A DNA stretch of 64,000 bases from Bradyrhizobium genosp. L (GCF_015624485.1 NZ_CP061378.1:5828001-5892000), one strand, 5' to 3'. Counted from the stretch's first letter, positions 54,055 through 63,931 are shown. Notes: a model not told the origin generated them from the letters alone. Translations and numbers: made by a program.

Positions 54055-54519
54055 ATGGCGAAAGATCCGAAATCCGAACCTTTCGTGTCTCAGCAGGACA
54101 GGCCGAACATCACCGCCGATACCCCGCTCAGCGAGCTGCGTGTGCGTGACCTGCATCAGGTGCTCGGCACGGCCGCGCAGCTCAAGGCCGTCGACAAGAC
54201 CCTGGTCCACGACAAGAACGTCATCCAGGACAAGAACATGATCCACGAAAAGAGCCTCATTCTCGACAAGACCCACAAGGATCTCGAGAAGATTCATCCC
54301 GACAAGCTGCCGAAGGAAGTGAAGGAGATCGAAAAGCTGGTCAAGGATGCCGACGGCAAGCATTTCAAGGACATCGTCGACCAAATCGTCGTCAAGCCGG
54401 TTGCCGAAGCTCCCCCCGATCCAACCCAGGTCGGCGGCGGTGACCCGATCCAGAAGCTTCAGTCGTCGGTCGACCAACTCGCCGACGAGGTCGCCCAGAT
54501 CAAGGCGAAGATCAAGTAG
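54055..54519 (+). CDS. Protein with hexapeptide (D/E)K-x4 repeat, candidate partner of the ATP-grasp enzymes
   Basis: The 154-residue protein starts at ATG 54055, with GGGAGAA upstream; ATG 54040 is less likely. Residues 47-76 repeat six-residue units: DKTLVH, DKNVIQ, DKNMIH, EKSLIL, DKTHKD. A Lys/Glu-rich helical part follows (LEKIHPDKLPKEVKEIEKLV), then a linker rich in Asp and Pro and a C-terminal coiled coil (LADEVAQIKAKIK). No signal peptide or membrane segment. No family recognised. Regularly spaced Asp/Glu, Lys and Thr/Ser would suit crosslinking chemistry, but this is speculation. Confidence 0.7.
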   Translation: MAKDPKSEPFVSQQDRPNITADTPLSELRVRDLHQVLGTAAQLKAVDKTLVHDKNVIQDKNMIHEKSLILDKTHKDLEKIHPDKLPKEVKEIEKLVKDADGKHFKDIVDQIVVKPVAEAPPDPTQVGGGDPIQKLQSSVDQLADEVAQIKAKIK

Positions 54520-54736
54520 GCGGTTGCCGTCCAAAGTTCAGGTCACAACATCCCGGGAGCGTCCCCGACAGCTCGTCTGGCGCTTCCGGGCCGTCTGCAA
54601 CGCAAATGAAATGAACCCGCGATCGCCGTGCGCCGACCAATGGGTCGTGCAATTCTGTCGCAGCACGAATCAGCCTCTGACCGGAGCGCCTGCACGCCCA
54701 CCTTCCGGTCACGCATGTCACGGATGGCGCCACGAC

Positions 54737-55141
54737 ATGATCCTCCAATCCCTCGCCGGGCTGCCGGCGTTCCTGGTCTATTTCTGCACGGCGCTGATCG
54801 CCGTGGTCGCCTACCTCTTCGTCTACACCCGCGTCACGCCGCACAACGAATTCCAGCTGATCCGCGACAACGATCCGGCGGCGGCGATCGCGCTCGGCCT
54901 GAGCCTGCTCGGCTTCGTGCTGCCGGTGGTCAGCGCCATCGCCCATTCCGCCAACGTGCTGGATTGCCTGATCTGGAGCATCATCGCGCTGATCGTGCAG
55001 ATCATCGTGTTCTTCATCGTCAAAATTCCGGTGCCGAACCTGTCGGCGCGGATTGCGGCCGGCGAGCTCGCGGCGGCGATCTGGCTCGGGCTGTCCTCGC
55101 TGGCCGCAGGCGCGCTGAATGCCGCCTGCATGATCTACTGA
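54737..55141 (+). CDS. DUF350 integral membrane protein (YjfL-like)
   Basis: The 134-residue protein has four hydrophobic helices: LAGLPAFLVYFCTALIAVVA, AAIALGLSLLGFVLPVVSAI, LIWSIIALIVQIIVFFIVKI and LAAAIWLGLSSLAAGALNAA, the DUF350 pattern. YjfL-type proteins occur beside YgiC/YjfC-type ATP-grasp and DUF1190 genes, as here. Function unknown. Start ATG 54737; the next gene begins 2 bp after its stop. Confidence 0.88.
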   Translation: MILQSLAGLPAFLVYFCTALIAVVAYLFVYTRVTPHNEFQLIRDNDPAAAIALGLSLLGFVLPVVSAIAHSANVLDCLIWSIIALIVQIIVFFIVKIPVPNLSARIAAGELAAAIWLGLSSLAAGALNAACMIY

Positions 55142-55143
55142 CC

Positions 55144-55557
55144 ATGGCGCGCAAGCCCAATCCCGAATTCGGCCGGCGCCGGCCCCAGGTGCCGGCGCCG
55201 CCGGACGGCCCGCCGGTCAAGCGCTCCAACCATGTCGCGCTGCTGGTGATGGGTACGCTCGCGGTCGGCGGCAGCGCCTATGCGCTGATGCCGCGCGAGA
55301 CTTGCCAACCGCCTCCACCGCCGCCGCCGGGCATGGCCGCGCCGGCGACCCCGCAACCGGGCATCGGCTGTGGCCCGCGCAGCTCGTCATCCGGATCCGG
55401 CGGCAGCAGTGGCGGCCATTGGTCATCGCGCAGCAGTTTCTTCGATTCCTCGTCCGGCGGCGGCTCGTCGTCGTCCTCATCCTCGTCGTCGAGCTCGTCG
55501 GTGAGCCGCGGCGGCTTCGGCTCGTTCGCCCATGCGTTCGGTTTCGGCGGCGGCTGA
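55144..55557 (+). CDS. DUF1190/YgiB-like Ser/Gly-rich protein with N-terminal anchor
   Basis: The 137-residue protein begins MARKPNPEFGRRRPQVPAPP, with one hydrophobic segment near 28-50 (NHVALLVMGTLAVGGSAYAL), then a Pro run, and ends in a Ser/Gly-rich low-complexity region (a run of twelve Ser) followed by SRGGFGSFAHAFGFGGG. This is the layout of YgiB/YjfM-type (DUF1190) lipoprotein-like partners of YgiC synthases. The assignment is by context and composition. Substrate candidate for the adjacent ATP-grasp enzymes. Confidence 0.6.
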   Translation: MARKPNPEFGRRRPQVPAPPDGPPVKRSNHVALLVMGTLAVGGSAYALMPRETCQPPPPPPPGMAAPATPQPGIGCGPRSSSSGSGGSSGGHWSSRSSFFDSSSGGGSSSSSSSSSSSSVSRGGFGSFAHAFGFGGG

Positions 55558-55618
55558 CATATCCCGTGCACGTGAACGTGTTACGCACCCGCTTTCTCTT
55601 GCCCAGAGGTCATAGCTG

Positions 55619-55870
55619 ATGGAAACTCGCGTCCACTCATCGTGGGGAAGCATCGCAATCATGAAACGCTCGCGCCGCGTCATCCTGAAGCTGATGGGGA
55701 GCGTCGTGGTCGGCGGGATGGCGGTGGGCGTGACGCCCGCCAGCGCTCGCGGTCGTCGCCACCGCGCCAAAGTCCAGCCCTCGCGCAGCGCGGTCTCCGG
55801 CGGCTTCGGCAGCGCGCCCCGCCACATCGCGCGCTACGGCGAGGACGATCCCTCGCATGGTGGCAGCTAA
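55619..55870 (+). CDS. Small exported protein with twin-arginine-like N terminus
   Basis: ATG 55619 with AGAGGT 8 bp upstream; ATG 55661 (MKRSRRVILKLMGSVVVGG) is an alternative. A signal-like segment SRRVILKLMGSVVVGGMAVG is followed by AVSGGFGSAPRHIARYGEDD. The GGFGS motif recurs at the end of the preceding gene's product, suggesting a shared C-terminal motif. The function is unknown. It ends 19 bp before the YgiC-like gene. Confidence 0.6.
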   Translation: METRVHSSWGSIAIMKRSRRVILKLMGSVVVGGMAVGVTPASARGRRHRAKVQPSRSAVSGGFGSAPRHIARYGEDDPSHGGS

Positions 55871-55889
55871 CTGACGCAAAGCCTCGATC

Positions 55890-57047
55890 ATGCAACGCAT
55901 CGCCTGCCCCGAGCGCGACGATTGGCGGACCACCGCCGAGAACGCCGGCTTCACCTTTCACACCATCGAGGGCGAACGCTATTGGGACGAGCGCGCCTAC
56001 TATGCTTTCACGCTCGACGAGATCGAGCGCGGCATCGAGGCGCCGACCGGCGAGATCGACGCGATGTGCCTCGAGCTGGTCGAACGCGCGTTGCGGGATG
56101 ACAGCTATCTGCGGCAGCTGAAAATCCCCGAGGGCTATTGGGACCTGCTCGCGGAAAGCTGGCGCCGCAAGGATCCGAGCCTTTACGGCCGGCTCGATCT
56201 CAAATTCGACGGCAGCGGCCCGGCCAAGCTGCTCGAATACAACGCCGATACCCCGACCTCGATCTTCGAGGCCGCGGTGTTTCAATGGACCTGGCTCGAG
56301 CAGGCGATCGAACGCAACATCATCCCGAAACGCGCCGACCAGTTCAACTCGATCCACGAGCGGCTGATCGAGGCCTGGAAGACGCTCGGCGCCAGGTATC
56401 CGCTGCATCTCACCGGCATGACCGGCAATGCCGAGGATGCCGGCACGCTCGCCTATCTCGAAGACACCGCGGTGCAGGCCGGGCTGAAGACCACGCTGCT
56501 CGACATCGAGGAGATCGGGCTGCGCGACGACGGCGAGTTCGTCGATCTCGACGATCGAACCATCAGGCTCGCCTTCAAGCTCTATCCCTGGGAGTGGATG
56601 TTCCACGACGCCTTCGGCAAGAACATCGCCACCGCGCCGACGCGCTGGATCGAGCCACCCTGGAAGGCGATCCTGTCCAACAAGGGCATCCTGCCGTTGT
56701 TGTGGGAGATGTTTCCGAACCACCCCAATCTACTGCCGGCCTATTTCGAGGACGACCCGCAGGCCGCAAGCCTCGGGACCTCGTTCGTGCGCAAGCCGAT
56801 CTATTCGCGCGAAGGCGCCAATGTCGAACTGATCAGCGCCGGCGCCACGCTGGTCGCGCAAGAGGGCCCCTACGGCGCCGAAGGTTTCATCCGCCAGGCA
56901 CTGGCGCCGCTGCCGAATTTTTCCGGGCAGTATCCGGTGCTCGGGAGCTGGCTGGTCGATGGCACACCCTGCGGCCTGTCGATCCGCGAGGACGAGAACC
57001 CGATCACCGGCAACACGTCCCGGTTTTTGCCGCACGCGATCTTGTAG
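55890..57047 (+). CDS. Glutathionylspermidine synthase-family ATP-grasp protein (YgiC/YjfC-like)
   Basis: The 385-residue protein matches the usual YgiC length (about 386). Features: CPERDDWRTTAENAGFTFHT at the N terminus, KLLEYNADTPTSIFEAAVFQ, the ATP-site region AILSNKGILPLLWEMFPNHP, and VRKPIYSREGANVELI near the C terminus. Homologues of Gss lacking the amidase domain; the true substrate in most is unknown. It completes a cluster with DUF350 and DUF1190-like partners, as in E. coli yjfC and ygiBC loci. Confidence 0.9.
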   Translation: MQRIACPERDDWRTTAENAGFTFHTIEGERYWDERAYYAFTLDEIERGIEAPTGEIDAMCLELVERALRDDSYLRQLKIPEGYWDLLAESWRRKDPSLYGRLDLKFDGSGPAKLLEYNADTPTSIFEAAVFQWTWLEQAIERNIIPKRADQFNSIHERLIEAWKTLGARYPLHLTGMTGNAEDAGTLAYLEDTAVQAGLKTTLLDIEEIGLRDDGEFVDLDDRTIRLAFKLYPWEWMFHDAFGKNIATAPTRWIEPPWKAILSNKGILPLLWEMFPNHPNLLPAYFEDDPQAASLGTSFVRKPIYSREGANVELISAGATLVAQEGPYGAEGFIRQALAPLPNFSGQYPVLGSWLVDGTPCGLSIREDENPITGNTSRFLPHAIL

Positions 57048-57077
57048 GCGTTGACGCCAGAACGAACACTGCTCCCT

Positions 57078-57189
57078 CCCCGTCATCCTGAGGTGCGAGC
57101 GGAGCGAGCCTCGAAGGATGCACGGCCCGGTCGGTGGCCGTCGACCCTTCGAGGGCCGCTGAAGAAGCGGCCACCTCAGGGTGACGGGG
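57078..57189. repeat. Intergenic repeat (GTCATCCTGAGG family)
   Basis: CCCCGTCATCCTGAGGTGCG...CACCTCAGGGTGACGGGG forms an imperfect long inverted repeat across about 112 bp. The family is frequent in Bradyrhizobium genomes. It sits between the convergent YgiC-like and cheR genes and could end both transcripts. Confidence 0.8.
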
Positions 57190-57219
57190 AGAGAGTTCGA
57201 TAGCGGTTCGAAGGTGCAC

Positions 57220-58092
57220 TCACCGCGCCGCCGACGCGACCGCCTTCAGCGCATGGACCGCGGCACCGGCGCGCGCGACGGCGGGAGTGCCGGGCTGGTA
57301 GAGCCCGCGGCGGTCCGGATAGGGCCGGAAGGCGTTGGTGATGCCGACCACGGACTCCGCCGCGCCGAGCGCCAGCACGCCGTCCGGCTCAAGCATCCGC
57401 GCCAGCTTGGCGAAGATCCCGGCCTTGGTGTCCTGGTCGAAATAGATCAGCACGTTGCGGCAGAAGATCACGTCGAAGCTGCCGAGATGCGAGAAATCCT
57501 GCAGCAGATTGAGCTGGCGGTGCTGCACCATGCCGCGGATATCGGCATTGAGCTGCCAGAGCTCGCCCTTCTGCACGAAATGCTTCACCAGCAGCTGGAT
57601 CGGCAGGCCGCGCTGCACCTCGAACTGGCTGAACAGGCCGGCCTTGGCCTTCTCCAGCACCGCCTGCGACAAATCGGTGGCGATGATCTCGATGCGCCAG
57701 CCGGTGAACAGCGCGGTCATCTCCTTCACCAGCATCGCGATCGAATAGGGCTCCTGACCGGTCGAGCCGGCCGCGCACCAGATCCGCAAGCTGCGTCGCG
57801 CGGCGCGCGCTCGCGCCAGCGCCGGCAGCACGGCCTCCTTCAGGTGATCGAACGGGATCTTGTCGCGGAAGAAGAACGTCTCGTTGGTGGTCATCGCCTC
57901 GACCACCTCCGACGTCAGCGGCTCGGCGCCGCCCTTCAGCTTCTGCACCAGCTCGGGAATGCCGGCGAGGTTCGACCGGCGCGCCAGCGGCACCAGGCGG
58001 CTCTCGACCAGATATTGCTTGTCGGCCGAGAGATCGAGGCCGGAACGCTCTTTCAGCAGCTTGCGCAGATACTCATAGTCCAGCGGCGTCAC
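57220..58092 (-). CDS. cheR: Chemotaxis protein methyltransferase CheR
   Basis: The 290-residue protein has the N-terminal helical domain ([20 protein letters not shown]), then [10 protein letters not shown] and the SAM site [18 protein letters not shown], with [20 protein letters not shown] after it. It methylates glutamates of chemoreceptors. The start is GTG 58092, overlapping the cheB stop by GTGA, with GGGAG upstream. Last gene of the cheAWYBR operon. Confidence 0.95.
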   Translation of the reverse strand: MTPLDYEYLRKLLKERSGLDLSADKQYLVESRLVPLARRSNLAGIPELVQKLKGGAEPLTSEVVEAMTTNETFFFRDKIPFDHLKEAVLPALARARAARRSLRIWCAAGSTGQEPYSIAMLVKEMTALFTGWRIEIIATDLSQAVLEKAKAGLFSQFEVQRGLPIQLLVKHFVQKGELWQLNADIRGMVQHRQLNLLQDFSHLGSFDVIFCRNVLIYFDQDTKAGIFAKLARMLEPDGVLALGAAESVVGITNAFRPYPDRRGLYQPGTPAVARAGAAVHALKAVASAAR

Positions 58093-59264
58093 GAACGGTC
58101 TCCCGAAAACACGCGTACAAGTTTCGCTGCGATCTGATTGAGCGGCAGTATCGCGGCGCAGATCCCGGCGTTGGCCGCCGCGCCGGGCATGCCCCACACC
58201 ACGCTGCTGGCTTCGTCCTGCGCGATCACGCTGCCGCCGGCGGCGACGATGTCCTTGCCGCCGCGCATGCCGTCGGAGCCCATGCCGGTCAGGATCACCG
58301 ACATGATGCTGCCCTGCCAGACGTCGATCGCGGAGGTGAACATCGGATCGACCGCGGGCTTGCAGAAATTGATCGGCGGCCCGTCGTCGAGCGCAATCAC
58401 AGCGTCGATCCCCTGGCGCACGATGCGCATGTGACGGCCACCTGGCGCCAGATAGATCTGGCCGGGCTTGATAGCCTCGCCGTCGACGGCCTCATGTGCC
58501 GGCCGCTTGCTGGCGCGCGCCAGATGCTCGGCAAGAATGGTGGTGAAGGTCGGCGGCATGTGCTGGGTGATCAGCACCGGGAAGCGATCGATCACCGGAC
58601 CGATCTCGCCGACCAGCGTCATCAGCGCCTGCGGGCCGCCGGTCGACGAACCGATCAGCAGCACCTTTGGCGGCAGCAGGCCGAACGCGCGGCGCGCGAT
58701 CTGCGCCGGCGCGACGGTCGCGGCGGGTGCTGCGCCCGGCGTTGTGACGCGCAGCCTGTCGTGACCGGGGGCGAGCGGCGGGCTTGCCGTGGTATGGACC
58801 GCGCCGCGCCGGGCCCTCGGGCCGAGGTGGCGGATCTTCTGGATCAGGTCGTGACGGAAGGTTTCCGCGGCGGTGGCTTCGCGGGTGCTTTCCGGCTTCG
58901 GAATGTAGTCGGCCGCGCCGAGCGACAGCGCCTTCAGGCTGATCTCCGCGTTGCGGCGGGTCAGCGTCGAGGCCATGATGATGACGAGGTCGCGCTTCTT
59001 CGCCAGCAGCTGCGGCAATGCGGAGATGCCGTCGAGGTCGGGCATCTCGATATCGAGCACGGCGACGTCCGGATTGATCCGCTCGAGCTGGTTGACCGCA
59101 TCGAGGCCGGTGCGCAGCGAGGCCACCACCTCCATGTCGGGCTCGGCGCCGATCCAGCGCGAGATCATCCCGCGGATCACCACGGAATCGTCGACCACCA
59201 TCACCCGCACCTTATCGGTACGGGTCGAGGTCGGGGTCCCAACGCTTGTCAACGCAACACTCAT
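58089..59264 (-). CDS. cheB: Chemotaxis response regulator / methylesterase CheB
   Basis: The 391-residue protein has a receiver domain ([17 protein letters not shown], phosphorylated Asp in [13 protein letters not shown]) and a C-terminal methylesterase domain with Ser in [13 protein letters not shown], His in ITQHMPPTF and Asp in [13 protein letters not shown]. It removes receptor methyl groups on phosphorylation by CheA. A Pro/Ala-rich linker joins the domains. Confidence 0.95.
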   Translation of the reverse strand: MSVALTSVGTPTSTRTDKVRVMVVDDSVVIRGMISRWIGAEPDMEVVASLRTGLDAVNQLERINPDVAVLDIEMPDLDGISALPQLLAKKRDLVIIMASTLTRRNAEISLKALSLGAADYIPKPESTREATAAETFRHDLIQKIRHLGPRARRGAVHTTASPPLAPGHDRLRVTTPGAAPAATVAPAQIARRAFGLLPPKVLLIGSSTGGPQALMTLVGEIGPVIDRFPVLITQHMPPTFTTILAEHLARASKRPAHEAVDGEAIKPGQIYLAPGGRHMRIVRQGIDAVIALDDGPPINFCKPAVDPMFTSAIDVWQGSIMSVILTGMGSDGMRGGKDIVAAGGSVIAQDEASSVVWGMPGAAANAGICAAILPLNQIAAKLVRVFSGDRS

Positions 59265-59340
59265 GACTTCACCAGCGACGCAACACTACGCACAACAACC
59301 GTTGAGCCGAAGGCTTCTGCCGCCGGATCGAACGTAACAG

Positions 59341-59706
<366 letters not shown>

Positions 59707-59763
59707 TTGCGACCTCTGCTTCCTCATCCCCAAGGGGATGTCTGGTTCCTCAGTTGGCCCTGC

Positions 59764-60234
59764 TCACGCCGCTTTGGCGTCGGGCACCAATTCGAGCACG
59801 CGATCGACGTCGAGCACGACCATGAGCTGGCCGTCGAGGCGGTGGACGCCGCCGGCGAGCTTGGCCATCCGCGGATCGAGATTGACCGGGTTGTCCTCGC
59901 GGCTGGCATCGGGCAGCCGCAGCACCTCGCCGATCTGGTCGATCAGCAGGCCATAGGATTCACCGCGCTGGTCGACGCCGACCGCCATCGGCGGCTGGCC
60001 GTCATCGGCCTTGGGCAGCCCGAGCCGGGCCCGCATGTCGACCACGGTGACGATGCGGCCGCGCAGGTTGAGCACGCCGGCGATCTCGCTGGAGGCCAGC
60101 GGAACCCGCGTCAGCCGCTCCGGCATGAAGACGTCCTGGACACGGGAGATCGGCAAGCCAAATAGCTGCCCGCCGATCACGGCGGTGACGTATTCGGACA
60201 TCGCGCCTTCGGTGGTTTCGGTCTTGCTGGTCAT
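59764..60234 (-). CDS. cheW: Chemotaxis coupling protein CheW
   Basis: The 156-residue protein has TAVIGGQLFGLPISRVQDVF and AGVLNLRGRIVTVVDMRARL, the CheW beta-barrel signatures, and GLLIDQIGEVLRLPD after them. It links receptors to CheA. ATG 60234 is taken; ATG 60201 is possible. The cheA stop lies 12 bp upstream, so the two are co-transcribed. Confidence 0.93.
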   Translation of the reverse strand: MTSKTETTEGAMSEYVTAVIGGQLFGLPISRVQDVFMPERLTRVPLASSEIAGVLNLRGRIVTVVDMRARLGLPKADDGQPPMAVGVDQRGESYGLLIDQIGEVLRLPDASREDNPVNLDPRMAKLAGGVHRLDGQLMVVLDVDRVLELVPDAKAA

Positions 60235-60246
60235 CCTGTGATCCCT

Positions 60247-62961
60247 TTAGGCCGCCCGGCTCAGTTCGGCGGTCTGCTCTTTCAGCGCCGCGATCAGCCC
60301 GGGACGATCGAATTTTGCCACGTAGTCATGGAAGCCGGCCTGCCGGCCGCGCTCGATTGCCGCCGGCGAGATCATCGCCGACAGCGCGATGATCGGCATG
60401 CCCGTGAGATTGTGGTCGGAGCGGATGCTCTCGGCGAACTCGAACCCGTTCATCTCGGGCATCTCGATGTCGGTCAGCACCACGTCGAAGCTTTGCCCCG
60501 AGCGCAGCGCGGCGAGGCCCTCCTGGGCGTTCGGCGCGGTCCGCACCCGGTAGCCGGCGGCCTTCAGCACCGGCGCCAGCATGTTGCGGAAGAAGGCACT
60601 GTCGTCGACCAGCAGCACCGACTGCGCCGACATCGACGGGCGCATCTCCTTGCGCGAGAACCAGTCGGCAAACGCCATCGGCAGGAAGTGGCCGACGTCG
60701 ATCACCTCGGTGGCCTGGCCCTTGATCACGGCCGAGCCCAGAATGCCGTCCTGCGAGCCGGCGACCTCGATGTTGAGGCGCTCCTCGACGATGTCGATGA
60801 TCTCGTCGACCACGAGCCCCATCGAGCGGCCGTCATCGGCGAACACCAGGATCGGCTGCGAGCCCTGGGTCTGCACCTGGACGCCGGCCATCTGCACCAG
60901 CGGCATCAGCTGCTCGCGGTACTGCACCATGTAGCGGCCGTTCGAGAGCTCGATCTTGTCGGCCGCAATCTCCTCCAGCCGGGTGACGAGGCTGAGCGGC
61001 ACCGCCTTGGGCTGGTGATTGCCGGCGCGGAACACCAGCAGCGAGGTCAGCTGCTCGCCGCCATTGGCGTGCGCAGCGGCGCTGTCGTCGGCCATGTCAT
61101 GGGCGGAGGAGCCGGCGGCGCCCAGCGCCTTGGCGATCCCGTTGGGGTCGATGATCATGATCACGGCGCCATCGCCCAGGATGGTATTGCCGGAGAACAT
61201 GTCGATGTGGCGCAGCTTCGTGGACATCGGCTTGACCACGATCTCCTCGGTGTGGAACACGCCGTCGACCACGATGCCGAAGGTCTGGCTGCCCACTTGG
61301 GTCACGACGATGAAGCCGTTCTCGGCGTCGGTGGTGGCGCCGTCGTCGATCTTGAGCAGCTTCTTGAGATGGATCAGCGGCAGCAGCTTGTTGCGCAACC
61401 GCAAGACCGCGGTGTCCTTGATCCGCTCGATGCGGTGCTCGGAGTTGGCGCGGGCCCGCACCAGCTCGACCACCGAGAGCTGCGGGATCGCAAAGCGGTC
61501 GCCGCCGGCTTCCACGATCAAAGCCGAGACGATCGCCAGGGTGAGCGGGATCTTGATGGTGACACTGGCGCCCTCGCCGGCCACGCTCTTGATGTCGATG
61601 GTGCCGCCGATCTGGTCGATATTGGTGCGCACCACGTCCATGCCGACGCCGCGGCCGGACACCGAGGTCACCTGCGCTGCGGTGGAGAAGCCCGGCGCGA
61701 AGATGAACTTGTGGATCTGGGCCTCGGTCATCTTCTCCAGCTCAGCCTCGGTGACGAGACCGTTCTGGAGCGCCTTCGCCTTGATCCGCTCGGTGTTGAG
61801 CCCTCTTCCATTGTCGGCGATGCAGATGATGATGTGGCCGCCTTCGTGATAGGCGCTTAGGCGGATGGTGCCCTGCTCGCCCTTGCCGCTCGCGACCCGC
61901 TCGGCCGTGGTCTCCAGGCCGTGGTCGGCGGAGTTGCGCACCATGTGCGTCAGCGGATCCTTGATCAGGTCGAGCACCTGGCGGTCGAGCTCGGTGTCGG
62001 CGCCGTGCATCTCGAGCTCGATCTGCTTGCCGAGTTCGCCGGAGAGGTCGCGGACGATGCGGGGCAGCTTCTGCCAGGCGTTACCAATGGGCTGCATGCG
62101 CGTCTTCATGACGCCCTCCTGCAGCTCGGCGGTGACGTTGGAGAGGCGCTGCAGCGGCACCTTAAACTCGGTGTCCTCGTTGCGGCGGGAGATCTCGAGC
62201 AGCTGGTTGCGGGTCAAGACCAGCTCGGAGACCATGGTCATGAGGTGTTCGAGGGTGTCGACATTGACCCGGATCGACTGGTTGGCGATCTTGTCGCCTT
62301 CCTGGACCTCGCTCTCGGCGGCTGCCTTGCGGACCGGCTTCTTGGCGGCCTCGGTGGGCGCGGCCTCGGCAACGGGCGCGGCGGGTTTTGCCACCGGCGG
62401 CGGGGCCGGCGCGGCCGCTTCGGTCTCGGTCTCGCGGAAGGCGCGCTCGAGCTCGTCGAGCGAGACCTCACCCGGACGCAGCGGACGCTCCAGCGTCTGC
62501 ACCACCAGCGTGCCTTCGGTCATCGCCGGCTGCATCGACGGGGCTTCGACTTCAGGCACCTCTTCAGCGGCCGCCATGGCTGCCATACCGCGCTCGACCA
62601 TCGCCTCCAGCTGATCGATCAGGTCGCGATCGTTGCCCTCGGGCTCGGCCTCGGTCGCCTCGAGGCCCGCCAAAATCTCCTTGATGCGGTCGATCGAGGA
62701 CAGGATCAGCGTCACCGCCTCTGCCTTCACCGGCATGCCGTCGCGGAATTTGCCCATCAAGGTCTCGCCGGCGTGCGCCAGCGCTTCCAGCCGCGGCAAT
62801 CCCAGGAAGCCGCAGGTGCCCTTGATGGTGTGCACAAGCCTAAAAATATTATCCAGGATCTTCGCGTTGTTCGGATCCTGCTCGAACTGCACCAGCTGAT
62901 TGTCGACCGTATCCAGGCTCTCGCTGCTCTCCGTCAGGAACTCGCGCAACAGATCGTCCAT
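60247..62961 (-). CDS. cheA: Chemotaxis hybrid histidine kinase CheA with C-terminal receiver
   Basis: The 904-residue kinase has the Hpt domain with His44 in FRLVHTIKGTCGFLGLP, an Ala/Pro/Glu-rich linker, the dimerisation helix (VDTLEHLMTMVSELVLTRNQ), catalytic ATP boxes (HMVRNSADHGLE, IADNGRGLN, GFSTAAQVTSVSGRGVGMDV), a CheW-like domain and a C-terminal receiver (VLLVDDSAFFRNMLAPVLKA, VVLTDIEMPEMNGFEF). A fused receiver is found in several alphaproteobacterial CheAs and may act as a phosphate sink. Start ATG 62961. Confidence 0.95.
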   Translation of the reverse strand: MDDLLREFLTESSESLDTVDNQLVQFEQDPNNAKILDNIFRLVHTIKGTCGFLGLPRLEALAHAGETLMGKFRDGMPVKAEAVTLILSSIDRIKEILAGLEATEAEPEGNDRDLIDQLEAMVERGMAAMAAAEEVPEVEAPSMQPAMTEGTLVVQTLERPLRPGEVSLDELERAFRETETEAAAPAPPPVAKPAAPVAEAAPTEAAKKPVRKAAAESEVQEGDKIANQSIRVNVDTLEHLMTMVSELVLTRNQLLEISRRNEDTEFKVPLQRLSNVTAELQEGVMKTRMQPIGNAWQKLPRIVRDLSGELGKQIELEMHGADTELDRQVLDLIKDPLTHMVRNSADHGLETTAERVASGKGEQGTIRLSAYHEGGHIIICIADNGRGLNTERIKAKALQNGLVTEAELEKMTEAQIHKFIFAPGFSTAAQVTSVSGRGVGMDVVRTNIDQIGGTIDIKSVAGEGASVTIKIPLTLAIVSALIVEAGGDRFAIPQLSVVELVRARANSEHRIERIKDTAVLRLRNKLLPLIHLKKLLKIDDGATTDAENGFIVVTQVGSQTFGIVVDGVFHTEEIVVKPMSTKLRHIDMFSGNTILGDGAVIMIIDPNGIAKALGAAGSSAHDMADDSAAAHANGGEQLTSLLVFRAGNHQPKAVPLSLVTRLEEIAADKIELSNGRYMVQYREQLMPLVQMAGVQVQTQGSQPILVFADDGRSMGLVVDEIIDIVEERLNIEVAGSQDGILGSAVIKGQATEVIDVGHFLPMAFADWFSRKEMRPSMSAQSVLLVDDSAFFRNMLAPVLKAAGYRVRTAPNAQEGLAALRSGQSFDVVLTDIEMPEMNGFEFAESIRSDHNLTGMPIIALSAMISPAAIERGRQAGFHDYVAKFDRPGLIAALKEQTAELSRAA

Positions 62962-63087
62962 GAAACCAGCCTTTGAAAACGGGAGCGACGCGCGACATCG
63001 ACGCGCCTGACGGAACCGGGCCAGCTTCTCCGCAAACCGTTTAAGTTTGGTTGAGTAAATGGAAAAGAACGGGATCAACAAAGAGAT

Positions 63088-63117
63088 AAGGCCGCGCGAT
63101 CAAATCGCGCGGCCTTT
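63088..63117 (-). terminator. Terminator after chpT
   Basis: A perfect 13-bp stem AAGGCCGCGCGAT / ATCGCGCGGCCTT with a 3-nt loop (CAA). On the minus strand it follows the chpT stop by about 30 bp. The T run is weak, so efficiency is uncertain. It separates chpT from cheA. Confidence 0.75.
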
Positions 63118-63147
63118 GGTAACGCCTGATTAATAAAGTTCCCGCGT

Positions 63148-63795
63148 TCAGGACGCGGCGATGATCACCGTCTCGCCCTCGAGCTTGAGCGTCACCTTCA
63201 AACCGCAGGCATCCGCCAGCAGACGGGTGTAATGCGGCTGCACCGCATGCGCATCGACCGTGTTCGACGAATTGCCGTCGAGGAGATCGACGATGTTCTG
63301 CGGCACGCGGGCATGGAGGCCTGCCGCCGTGATGCGGAAGCTCATCGTCTCGCCGTCGCCGACCGGATCGATGGTCAGCGAGCCGCCGCGCGGGATCGTC
63401 TGCTGCGCGACGACCAGCATGTTCAAGAGCAGCTTGACGCGATTTTTGGGCAGCAGCAGCCGCGGCAGATTCCAGGTCAACGTGACCTTGCCGTCCTCGA
63501 TATGGCCCTTGGCCATGGTCTGGGCGTCGCCGAGGTCGATCTGCGCGCCGGAGGAACCGGCGGCGCCGAACGCCAACCGGCAGAACTGCAGCCGCGCCGA
63601 GGCGGTCTTGGCGCTCTTGCGGATCAGATCGAGCGCGAAGTCGCGATCTTCGGGCTTGGGATTGTCGTCGAGCACCTCGAGCCCGTTGACGATCGCGCCA
63701 ACCGGACTGATGAGGTCGTGACAGACCCGCGAGCACAATAGCGCCGCGAGTTCGAGCGAATCGGGAGCGGGACCGGGAGACGAAGTGGCGGACAT
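63148..63795 (-). CDS. chpT: Histidine phosphotransferase ChpT
   Basis: The 215-residue protein has the phosphoacceptor His26 in SRVCHDLISPVGAIVNGLEV and a degenerate kinase-like ATPase fold (RVKLLLNMLVVAQQTIPRGG, then SLTIDPVGDGETMSFRI). ChpT passes phosphate from CckA to CtrA and CpdR. The start is ATG 63795 with AGGAAC upstream; TTG 63798 directly precedes it. A ctrA gene lies 15 kb to the left. Confidence 0.92.
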   Translation of the reverse strand: MSATSSPGPAPDSLELAALLCSRVCHDLISPVGAIVNGLEVLDDNPKPEDRDFALDLIRKSAKTASARLQFCRLAFGAAGSSGAQIDLGDAQTMAKGHIEDGKVTLTWNLPRLLLPKNRVKLLLNMLVVAQQTIPRGGSLTIDPVGDGETMSFRITAAGLHARVPQNIVDLLDGNSSNTVDAHAVQPHYTRLLADACGLKVTLKLEGETVIIAAS

Positions 63796-63931
63796 CAATT
63801 GTTCCTGGAAAACACGCCGCGGGAGGCGTGCGAATCACGCATGCCTGTCGGCTTGATACACTGCGAAGACGCATGCTGCCAGCTTGCGGCGGGGCTGATA
63901 TGGAGAGACGAACAGGATATGAGACCCGCCC

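Noticed and set aside
60238..61860. Plus-strand open frame opposite cheA
   Set aside because: Asp/His/Gly-rich antisense artefact; cheA is unambiguous.
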